This document shows positions 18,154-25,636 of a stretch of DNA of 64,000 nt, in pieces; the stretch's first letter is position 1; every line of letters starts with the position of its first letter. Origin of the DNA: Flavobacteriales bacterium (GTDB lineage: Bacteria > Bacteroidota > Bacteroidia > Flavobacteriales_F > PHOS-HE28); assembly GCA_016700415.1 (NCBI GenBank), contig CP065018.1:2858001-2922000 (forward strand). The letters are read 5' to 3'. A model generated the notes under the pieces. It made no database searches. It was not told where the DNA came from and saw only the letters and a list, made by a program, of their open reading frames with translations. Position numbers and translations under genes: made by a program.

Positions 18154-21100
18154 TCACGGCAACTGCTCCACACGCACGTTCGTGGTGATCACACCGCCAA
18201 TGTTCTGAAGAATGGGGTCCCGGTCGTTCCCGGTGCCGGTATATTTCGCAGTGCCGTCCATGTTCACGTCGGATGATAAGTAGCCGTTCACCGTATTGGT
18301 GGTGACCCCCCCGACGACTTGCAGAATAGGGTCGCGATCGTTGTTGTTGCCGGTGTATTTCAATCCGGAAGGAGCTGCGACATCCTTGGAGACATCACCG
18401 GCCCAAAGCACATGCGTGCTACCGATGGTCTTCGTGCCGCCCGTACCATAGGTCGCCGCACTGGTGAAGTCCACGGCGCTCACGACCGTGGACAGCATCA
18501 GGGGGGCAGCGGTCATGGTTCCAAGGTGGTTACGGTGCCGAACTACGATGTGGTAGCTGCCTGCCGCGACGGGGAATGAGATCGGCGACACGCCATCCAC
18601 CGCGACCACATCCCCATTCCGCTGAAGCAACGCCGCGCGGGTAGCCACGATGTTCGCTGGCGCACTTGCCTCCCTCAATTCGACGATCACCCAATCCACG
18701 ATGGCTGGGTTGCCTTCTTTCCGGAGCACGCCATCATGGATGCGCTCGCCGCCACCATCCGGTCTGTTGAAGCCCGATCCGGTGTACGGTTCATCTGCCG
18801 GTAACAGACCCGCAACACGCAGGTCGTCGCGCATCAACAGGGTCCCGGTAACATAGGGTCCTTCCAGCATCAGCTTTACGGCGAGCCGCACGCCGCTGTT
18901 CGTTATGGACACATTGTCCAAGTACAGGCGATCGCCATAGTCGTTCACTCCGGTGAACCGGATCACGACATTCATGCCATCGTATGCGCTCAGGTCGATA
19001 TCATGCAATTGCCATTGTTCCGCTGCAGTAGGGGACCAAGGGCTGGTACCCGTGGTCGTAGTACCCAGTGCAAGTGCCTCGGCGTAGTACAGCTGCGCCC
19101 AATTCGCTCCGCAATCCGTACTGATCTCAACACGCAGACCATCGGTATAATTGGCGCCATAAGGTTTGTAGGCGTGATGGAATTTCAACCGTGTGCCTGC
19201 ACTGCCCGCCAACGAGATCAATGGCGATACCAGGTGGTCCAACTGGCCCGGTGCGTTGTAGTAATAATAATCCATCCTCCAAGCTCGTGTGGGCAGACCA
19301 TCTGCCCCGGAGGTGAGCGCTTGGTTGCTCCACGTGTCCAGATCATCCGGGTTCTTCAAGCTCCATCCGGCAGGGGCGATCAGCAGATCTTCGGCATCGG
19401 CGGTCACCGGTGTTGCGGCCGTACTGTTCAAGTACGTGATCTGATCACTGACCGTTCTGGTATGCGTTCCGTTCACATCGGTAACTGTTAACGATACACC
19501 ATAGGTGCCGGGTGCGCCGTATGTCACCACCGGATCGCGCACTGTACTGGTAGCCGGGTTTCCGCCCACGAAAGTCCATGCCCAAGTGGCACCGTTGCCG
19601 CTGAGCGCGCTGTTGTCGTAGAATTTCACGGTGGGTCCGAGGCACGTGACGGTCCTCCTGTCCACGGCGAAATTGGCGACCGGCGGAGCTGGTGCTTCCA
19701 TTGCACTTTCCCATACGCTCCGGTCCGTTCCATTGCGGATCAAGCCATCGCGGTAGTTGATCAAAAGGCGTGTGCTGAAGATCTTGGCAGGCAGTCCAGC
19801 ATTCCACAGCGACCATGCCGGAGCCGCATCGTTGCGCGTGTACACGGCACGACGCGTTCCGATGTAGACCACGCCATTGCTACCATACTGATGCGTGATG
19901 TTCGTTGGCCATTCACCGTTCAACCCGGCATCCGTGATGTTGGTCCACGCACTACCTCCTGATGTGCTCTTGTACACCACGTATCCGTTCAAGTTCGGAC
20001 TATTCCCGTACTGCGAGGTGCGCACCAACCAGATCGTTTGTGGGTCCACAGCGCTGACAGCGATGTCGTACGGCACCCATGTGTTCCCGTTCAGAGCTGC
20101 ACTTGTCGGGGTAATGTCCGTCCAGCTGCCGCCGGCATCCGTGCTGCGATACACGCGTTTCACGCCCCACCAGTCCACATACGTACATGCGTAGATCGTA
20201 TTCGCATCGCTGAACGCGACTTCGATGTTCGTGACCTTCTCACCGAAATCATGCACTTGTGAAAAGCTCAGCCCATTGTCATTCGTGAGCCAAAGCGCGG
20301 TCCCGTTCCCCACGTATGCCGCATCGACCAAGTTCGGATGCCATGCCACTTCGCTGCTTTCGCCCACGATATAGCTCGCGTTCGGTTGTTTGCTCCACGT
20401 GCCGTTGGTGTTGTTCACATTGCGGTCTCCGCTCAACACTTTGTAGCCGTAGTCGCTCAATGCGCGTCGGTCATATTGGGGGTGAACGAAGCCTCGATAT
20501 CCATCACCACCGTCAGTGCTGACCCAGCCGTTGATGTACGTATTGTTGTCCTTGAGCAAGGTGCCGTTGTGGTACGTGCCGCCGAGCATCACGTTGCTAC
20601 CGGTCCATCCGCCTGCACCGAATCCCCAGAAGTCCGTTCCACTGATCCCGAACATGCGCCGTTCGAAGGTTGCGCCGCCGTCGCTGCTGTAGAACACGCC
20701 ACCGTCGTTCGCAGCCCATACCTCGTTGGCCCCGTAGTAGCGGAAGTCGTGGATGTCCGCATGCAGGTAGTCCACTTTGTTGCTATGGCTCCATTTCGCG
20801 GGGCAGGTGAAGCTTGCACCACCATCGGTGCTCACCCAACGTTGCACACCGCACACGTTCACCTTGTCCGCGTTGGAGGGATCAACATCGAAGGCCAGAT
20901 CGTAGTAGTACTGTCCGCCATCATCCTGTCCGCCATCGTCCCAACCCATCAAGTTGAAATTGGTGGGAGAGGGGACACCCGCCGGTTGCGCACCGCAACA
21001 CTGAAAGGTCCAATTCGCACCTTGGTCAACGCTTTTGTAGACACCGTACAAGCCGCTTCCACCATTGGCATCGCCGGTACACAGTGCATAGACCATGTTG

Positions 21101-22095
21101 GGGGCGGCAGCGCTCACGGCGATCTCCGTCCGCTTTTGCTCGTCGGGCGAAACGGGTAACGGCCAACCGGTCCCGACCTGCGCAAATGTTGAACCATTGT
21201 TCGTGCTGCGCCAGAATTCGGTACGGTTGCCGATCTGCTTAATGGCGTACACCGTATTCGGATCGCTCGGTTTAAATTCCAATTCCTGCCAGGCGCCGGC
21301 CTGCACCTGGGTGAACGTTGATCCGGCGTTCGAGCTGCGCCACAATCCTAGATCGCTCAACACATACAGCACTTGCGCGTTCGTCGGGTGGACCTGGATC
21401 TCCTTGAAAGCATGGGCCAAGCCTTGAAAGGTGGCATCCCCGATGGTATTCCATGTGGAACCGCCATCAAGGGTCTTCCAAAGATCACCTCCTGCCCCGA
21501 AGTACACGATGTTGGCGTCCGTCCGGTCGATCTCCAGCGCATAAACTTCACCGACCATCATGCTTTTCGTAAGGTTCGTCCAGTTCAAACCTTTGTCCAC
21601 GCTCTTCCAAAGCCCACTGTTCGCCGTGCCGGCATAGATCACATCCGGGCTGCTCGCACTCTGCTTCACGGTGTATACATGGGCCGCACCGCACGCATAG
21701 CTCTTCGCTACAGCGCCATGGTCCCAATCGAAAGGGCCGATGCAACCCCAATTTGCCGCACGTGAGCCGACAAGTTCCTCCGATGCACGGAGGTAGACGT
21801 TCAATGTGGTCGCATAGTCCGCCCGTTGTTGCGGATCGAGGGGAATTTGATCATGGCCCAATTCACGCTTCCAGCGCTTATAGTATTGGGTATGGCCGTT
21901 CTTCACGAACGGGTGCGAGGCGTAGTAGGCAACGTACGCCTCCTCCACCGCTCCGGGGTCCGGGTCAGGTGCGTACATGAGCCTCACCCATTCCGGTAGC
22001 GATGGCCCATCCGCATTGTAACGAAGCGCCTCCAATTGTGCGCGGGACACGAGGAATAGGCAGATGAAGACGAGGAACAGTTGTGATCTCTTCAT
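18154..22095 (-). CDS. Giant secreted Asp-box beta-propeller protein with PKD and dockerin-like C-terminus
   Basis: 1313 residues, signal peptide at the N-terminus (FLVFICLFLVSRAQ). Residues ~130-800 carry many BNR/Asp-box turns (SVDKGLNW, TLDGGSTW, SSNAGSTF, STNNGSTF, SVDQGANW, STDGGASF, SSDGGATF, STDAGGSW), predicting one or two sortilin/sialidase-like propellers. A PKD domain follows (ATWAWTFVGGNPATS...YGVSLTVTD), then a jelly-roll/MAM-like segment. The last ~230 residues are a module common in Bacteroidota extracellular proteins, ending with two tandem KYTG-x4-NDRDPIL units, the second preceded by DVNMDG, a calcium-loop-like pattern. Probably surface-exposed. Enzymatic activity is not evident. 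Confidence 0.88.
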   Translation of the reverse strand: MKRSQLFLVFICLFLVSRAQLEALRYNADGPSLPEWVRLMYAPDPDPGAVEEAYVAYYASHPFVKNGHTQYYKRWKRELGHDQIPLDPQQRADYATTLNVYLRASEELVGSRAANWGCIGPFDWDHGAVAKSYACGAAHVYTVKQSASSPDVIYAGTANSGLWKSVDKGLNWTNLTKSMMVGEVYALEIDRTDANIVYFGAGGDLWKTLDGGSTWNTIGDATFQGLAHAFKEIQVHPTNAQVLYVLSDLGLWRSSNAGSTFTQVQAGAWQELEFKPSDPNTVYAIKQIGNRTEFWRSTNNGSTFAQVGTGWPLPVSPDEQKRTEIAVSAAAPNMVYALCTGDANGGSGLYGVYKSVDQGANWTFQCCGAQPAGVPSPTNFNLMGWDDGGQDDGGQYYYDLAFDVDPSNADKVNVCGVQRWVSTDGGASFTCPAKWSHSNKVDYLHADIHDFRYYGANEVWAANDGGVFYSSDGGATFERRMFGISGTDFWGFGAGGWTGSNVMLGGTYHNGTLLKDNNTYINGWVSTDGGDGYRGFVHPQYDRRALSDYGYKVLSGDRNVNNTNGTWSKQPNASYIVGESSEVAWHPNLVDAAYVGNGTALWLTNDNGLSFSQVHDFGEKVTNIEVAFSDANTIYACTYVDWWGVKRVYRSTDAGGSWTDITPTSAALNGNTWVPYDIAVSAVDPQTIWLVRTSQYGNSPNLNGYVVYKSTSGGSAWTNITDAGLNGEWPTNITHQYGSNGVVYIGTRRAVYTRNDAAPAWSLWNAGLPAKIFSTRLLINYRDGLIRNGTDRSVWESAMEAPAPPVANFAVDRRTVTCLGPTVKFYDNSALSGNGATWAWTFVGGNPATSTVRDPVVTYGAPGTYGVSLTVTDVNGTHTRTVSDQITYLNSTAATPVTADAEDLLIAPAGWSLKNPDDLDTWSNQALTSGADGLPTRAWRMDYYYYNAPGQLDHLVSPLISLAGSAGTRLKFHHAYKPYGANYTDGLRVEISTDCGANWAQLYYAEALALGTTTTGTSPWSPTAAEQWQLHDIDLSAYDGMNVVIRFTGVNDYGDRLYLDNVSITNSGVRLAVKLMLEGPYVTGTLLMRDDLRVAGLLPADEPYTGSGFNRPDGGGERIHDGVLRKEGNPAIVDWVIVELREASAPANIVATRAALLQRNGDVVAVDGVSPISFPVAAGSYHIVVRHRNHLGTMTAAPLMLSTVVSAVDFTSAATYGTGGTKTIGSTHVLWAGDVSKDVAAPSGLKYTGNNNDRDPILQVVGGVTTNTVNGYLSSDVNMDGTAKYTGTGNDRDPILQNIGGVITTNVRVEQLP

Positions 22096-22452
22096 TGGTC
22101 AACAGGATCTGCTTGTAAGATGGGAGGTCCTGAAGATCGCAGCGGAACAGATCTACCTCCGTATTGGGTTCCTATGGGTGTGGAAAGAGCGCTGGGGAAC
22201 GCCCGACGAAATTCACCTCTTGACCCTCGGTGTTTCCGTGGCCCAGGCTGGGCTATGTTGATCTTGCCGACATGAAATTGACGAAGCACCATCTGCGTGA
22301 TCCCGCGCTGCGGAACAGGTCCTGAGGTTACGTTGACCAGGAGCCCGCGGCCATCAGTTGTGCGCAACGCACGATCCCCCGTTGGCAAGCCGGGGCCGGT
22401 GCGGCTCCTGTCCGGGACCATATGCCACTATCTTTCGTCAAGTCCCGCCACC
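22096..22452. other. Divergent intergenic region (357 bases)
   Basis: Lies between the start of the 1313-residue protein (-) and the next gene (+). Short frames here lack protein character. The only signal I can support is a TATCTTTC box near its right end, listed separately. Confidence 0.5.
22429..22436 (+). promoter_or_regulatory. -7 promoter element (TATCTTTC)
   Basis: Seven of eight positions fit TAnnTTTG; 16 bases before the ATG at 22453. Confidence 0.45.
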
Positions 22453-23034
22453 ATGCGCAGCCTGATCTTCCTTCTTACCCTCGGCCTCAGCTCCGGAGCG
22501 ATGGCGCAGAACGTCATCTACCGTAACTATGGCGAGTACGTCGCCAAGCAGGGCGATTCGGTGGACGGCCCGGTCAGCGTGGTGCCGAACATGGGCCGCT
22601 TCGTGGTGAGCTATGTGAAAGAAGGATCGAAGAAGCACGTGGCCACCCGCAAAGTCTGGGGTTTTCTGAACAATGGTTTTCTGTATAGGATAGAGCCGGA
22701 GGGCCACCTCCCTGTGCGGTTGATGGCACAGGGCGCGATCTTCTATTGGGAGAACGGCTTCGCTCACTTGCGCATCCAACGCGATTCCACAGGGGCGGCC
22801 GGGTTTAAGTACGGTTACGGTTCCTACCTCAGCCGGGAACTGCAAAGCGGGATCGTCCCCGCCAGCTTCAAGGCGGAGGACACGAAGTCATCGTCCGCGA
22901 AGTTCAAGGAATCATGGCCGGCATACGCGGAGTTATTGGGCCGCATCGGAGAAGGTGCGGACATGGACAGTGTGCGCCAGTTGGTGGTGGACTATGAAGT
23001 TGCAGTGGAGGAAGGGAAAGTGGCGGGGCCGTGA
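22453..23034 (+). CDS. Exported protein of unknown function
   Basis: 193 residues from the ATG at 22453, which gives a signal peptide (FLLTLGLSSGAMAQ); an in-frame upstream extension is not protein-like. The mature part (VIYRNYGEYVAKQGDSV...VATRKVWGFLNNGFLYRIEPEGHLPVRL) resembles uncharacterised periplasmic Bacteroidota proteins; no family name is supported. Confidence 0.75.
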   Translation: MRSLIFLLTLGLSSGAMAQNVIYRNYGEYVAKQGDSVDGPVSVVPNMGRFVVSYVKEGSKKHVATRKVWGFLNNGFLYRIEPEGHLPVRLMAQGAIFYWENGFAHLRIQRDSTGAAGFKYGYGSYLSRELQSGIVPASFKAEDTKSSSAKFKESWPAYAELLGRIGEGADMDSVRQLVVDYEVAVEEGKVAGP

Positions 23035-23041
23035 GGGAGGA

Positions 23042-23109
23042 GAGGATTAGCTGATAGGTTGCTCAATGCGACCATCAGCTAATCGTCACATCAGCTCATC
23101 AGCTAATCA
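23042..23109. repeat. Palindromic spacer repeat, copy 1 (ATTAGCTGAT / ATCAGCTAAT)
   Basis: ATTAGCTGAT at 23045-23054 is answered by its exact reverse complement at 23074-23083, and again at 23098-23107. The leading AGGATTAGCTGAT and the inner ACCATCAG-x-x-x-ATCGTCAC recur at 56265-56320 (copy 2). It can fold as a hairpin and fills the gap between two + strand genes. Confidence 0.7.
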
Positions 23110-23119
23110 TCGGACCCCG

Positions 23120-23127
23120 TAGCTTTC
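23120..23127 (+). promoter_or_regulatory. -7 promoter element (TAGCTTTC)
   Basis: Near-consensus TAnnTTTG box 4 bases before the ATG at 23132, downstream of the palindromic repeat. Confidence 0.4.
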
Positions 23128-23131
23128 GGCC

Positions 23132-24151
23132 ATGAAAGCATGGCAGCTCACCGCGCACGGCGATCCCGCGAAAGTCCTTGTACTACGGGAGCTTCCCGAC
23201 CCCGTGCCGAAGCCGGGCGAGGTGCTCATCCGCAGCGAGGGCTTCGGCCTGAACTATGCTGATGTGATGGCCGTGAAGGGCCTCTATCGCGATGCGCCGC
23301 CGCCGCCTTGCGTGATCGGTTATGAGACGGTGGGCCGTGTGGAACAATGCGGCGAAGGTGTTCCTCCGGAGCTGTTGGGCAAGCGCGTGTTGGCGATGAC
23401 GCGCTTCGGAGGTTATGCGGAGCTTGCTTGTACGGATCATCGCGCCGTGGCTGTGATCCCGGAGGACATGGGGCTTGGCGAAGCCTTGGCCATGGCCACC
23501 CAAGGGGCCACGGCTTGGTACATGGCCATGGTGGCCTCACCGGTGCAGGCGGGCCAACGCATTCTTGTGCATAGCGCCGCCGGGGGCGTGGGGCAGTTGC
23601 TCACGCAGATGGCCGTGCATCAAGGATGTGAGGTTTTCGCCGTGGCGAACGGGGAGGAGAAGATGGCCTACTTGAAGCAGTTGGGCGCACAGCACGTCAT
23701 CGACCGCAAAGCGGGTGACCATGCGGTGCAAGTCGGGAAACTATTAGGCAAGGAACGCTTGAACGCGAGCTTCAACGCGGTGGGCGGGACCACCTTCAAA
23801 AAGGACTTGAAGTTGATCGGCAGCGGTGGTCGCTTGTTGCTCTTCGGTGGTGCCGAGCGCGGCGCGGGCGGTGCGTTCGGCACGTTGCGCTTCGTGTGGA
23901 ACATGGGCCTGGTGATCCCGATCTTCCTGATGATGCGCAGCAAGAGCCTGATCGGCGTGAACATGCTTCGCCTCAGCGAGCACAAGCCTTTGTTGGTGGC
24001 CACCTGCATGCAAGGTGCGCTGGACGCGATGCGCGAAGGCTGGCTGAAACCCAAGGTCCATCCACTTTTCAGCGCGGATCAACTTCCGCAGGCGGTGGAG
24101 CTGCTGGGCTCGGGGAAGAGCATTGGGAAGGTGGCGGTGAAGTGGGCCTGA
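23132..24151 (+). CDS. NADPH:quinone oxidoreductase-like MDR protein
   Basis: 339 residues, full length for the zinc-independent medium-chain dehydrogenase family. N-terminal GroES-like part (PVPKPGEVLIRSEGFGLNYADVMAVKGLY), nucleotide-binding part with LVHSAAGGVGQLLTQMA. It lacks the zinc cysteines, so it likely acts on quinones or enones in the cytoplasm, like QOR/VAT-1 proteins. Substrate unknown. It is convergent with the small acidic protein gene, three bases apart. Confidence 0.88.
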   Translation: MKAWQLTAHGDPAKVLVLRELPDPVPKPGEVLIRSEGFGLNYADVMAVKGLYRDAPPPPCVIGYETVGRVEQCGEGVPPELLGKRVLAMTRFGGYAELACTDHRAVAVIPEDMGLGEALAMATQGATAWYMAMVASPVQAGQRILVHSAAGGVGQLLTQMAVHQGCEVFAVANGEEKMAYLKQLGAQHVIDRKAGDHAVQVGKLLGKERLNASFNAVGGTTFKKDLKLIGSGGRLLLFGGAERGAGGAFGTLRFVWNMGLVIPIFLMMRSKSLIGVNMLRLSEHKPLLVATCMQGALDAMREGWLKPKVHPLFSADQLPQAVELLGSGKSIGKVAVKWA

Positions 24152-24153
24152 TG

Positions 24154-24342
24154 CTATTCCTTCTCTTCCTTGGCGTCGGGGTCGTCCTCCACCGGCGTGG
24201 GGTCTCCGCCCACATTCTCCTCTTCCTCCTCTTGGCGCAGCCGCTCGTGCAGGCTGCCGGGCGGTAAGGTGGGCGAGAACGGGTCGGTGCTTTCGTTGCC
24301 GAGCGGGCGTGGCTTCGGGTCGGGTGTGGGCTTGGTGTCCAT
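24154..24342 (-). CDS. Small acidic, proline-rich protein
   Basis: 62 residues from the ATG at 24342 (the frame is open further up, but a TACCTTGT box and better sequence favour this start). Sequence is Pro/Lys-rich at first, then very acidic (ERLRQEEEEENVGG...EDDPDAKEEKE), probably disordered. Divergent from the DAHP synthase gene. Function unknown. Confidence 0.5.
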   Translation of the reverse strand: MDTKPTPDPKPRPLGNESTDPFSPTLPPGSLHERLRQEEEEENVGGDPTPVEDDPDAKEEKE

Positions 24343-24411
24343 GGTACAGTGAATTGCTTTGTACAAGGTACGCACGAAAAGGCGTGCCGAAAAGGTCGGG
24401 CCTTGACCCAA

Positions 24412-24419
24412 TACCTTTG
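24412..24419 (+). promoter_or_regulatory. -7 promoter element (TACCTTTG) for DAHP synthase
   Basis: Perfect TAnnTTTG, only 6 bases before the ATG at 24426, so the mRNA leader would be almost absent. It decides the start at 24426 against the longer upstream frame. Confidence 0.65.
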
Positions 24420-24425
24420 CATCTC

Positions 24426-25592
24426 ATGCCGCTACTGAATATCCAGCCCGTTCCCTTCGCCGATTGGGGCATCGGCATTGATCGACCCTTGATCATTGCA
24501 GGCCCTTGCAGTGCTGAAAGCCGTGAGCAGGTGCTGGCCACCGCTGAAGGGATCGTGGAACATGCTCCACAGGTGAAGGTGTTCCGCGCGGGCGTGTGGA
24601 AGCCCCGCACCCGGCCCGGTGGCTTTGAGGGCGCGGGCGAGGCCGCCCTGCCTTGGCTGGCCGAAGCCAGGGAGCGCACCGGTCTGTTGACAATGGTGGA
24701 GGTGGCCACACCGCAACATGTGGAAGCCGCGCTGAAGGGCGGGGTGGACATGCTGTGGATCGGTGCCCGCACCACCCCGAACCCGTTCAGTGTGCAGGCC
24801 ATTGCCGATGCGCTCAGCGGCACGGACATCCCGATCTTCGTGAAGAACCCCGTGAACCCCGACCTGCAATTGTGGATCGGTGCCTTGGAGCGCTTGTTCG
24901 CCGCCGGGCTGACGCGCGTGGCCGCCATACACCGCGGCTTCCATTGGTTCGAGCGCACGCCCTACCGGAACAGCCCGATGTGGGAGATCCCGGTGCGGCT
25001 CAAGGCGGCCTTCCCGGATCTGGAACTGCTGTGCGACCCCAGCCACATCGCCGGAAACCGGGAACTGTTGGCCGGCGTGGCCCAACAGGCCTTGGACCTC
25101 AACTTCAGCGGGTTGATGATCGAGACGCATATCGATCCCGAGGCGGCGAAGAGTGACGCGGACCAGCAGGTAAGACCACAGGACCTTGCCACCCTACTGA
25201 ACGGATCGACCTATCGCCGTTCCACCGCCGGCCCGGACCTTCGGGATGAACTGCAGGAGCACCGCGACCTGATCGATCGGCTCGATGAGGAGATCCTACA
25301 GAAGGTCGCGGCGCGCATGGAGATCTCCGAGCGCATCGGCCTGTTCAAACAGGCGCACAACATCGCCATACTCCAGCCCGAACGTTGGCGGTACATCATG
25401 CGGGCCGCGCAGGCAATGGGCACGGAACTAGGGCATTCACAGCACTTCATCCAAGCGCTGATGGACGCCGTACATGACGAGAGCATCCGCAAGCAGACCG
25501 CCGTTTGGGAACGCGAACAACTTGCCGCAGGATACCAAGGATCGAGCGAGAATGGCATCGCCTCTCCTGACATTGGTCACGGATCGGCATAG
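24426..25592 (+). CDS. Bifunctional DAHP synthase / chorismate mutase
   Basis: 388 residues. Residues ~20-265 are an AroF-type (KDSA-related, type I-beta) DAHP synthase: IAGPCSAESREQ, GVWKPRTRPGGFEG, WIGARTTPNP, VKNPVNPD, CDPSHIAGNR, IETHIDPE. Residues ~275-370 are an AroQ chorismate mutase (LRDELQEHRDLIDRLDEEILQKVAARMEISERIG). It performs the first shikimate step and the first committed step to Phe/Tyr; in such fusions the mutase can also serve as feedback sensor for prephenate (family knowledge). Confidence 0.93.
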   Translation: MPLLNIQPVPFADWGIGIDRPLIIAGPCSAESREQVLATAEGIVEHAPQVKVFRAGVWKPRTRPGGFEGAGEAALPWLAEARERTGLLTMVEVATPQHVEAALKGGVDMLWIGARTTPNPFSVQAIADALSGTDIPIFVKNPVNPDLQLWIGALERLFAAGLTRVAAIHRGFHWFERTPYRNSPMWEIPVRLKAAFPDLELLCDPSHIAGNRELLAGVAQQALDLNFSGLMIETHIDPEAAKSDADQQVRPQDLATLLNGSTYRRSTAGPDLRDELQEHRDLIDRLDEEILQKVAARMEISERIGLFKQAHNIAILQPERWRYIMRAAQAMGTELGHSQHFIQALMDAVHDESIRKQTAVWEREQLAAGYQGSSENGIASPDIGHGSA

Positions 25593-25636
25593 CTTTCATG
25601 CTTGAGCCAACACAACATCGTTCCAACCCCGACCCC

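Noticed and set aside
22092..22421. 109-codon minus strand frame in the divergent gap
   Set aside because: Arg/Pro/Gly-rich translation without helices or motifs; more likely non-coding.
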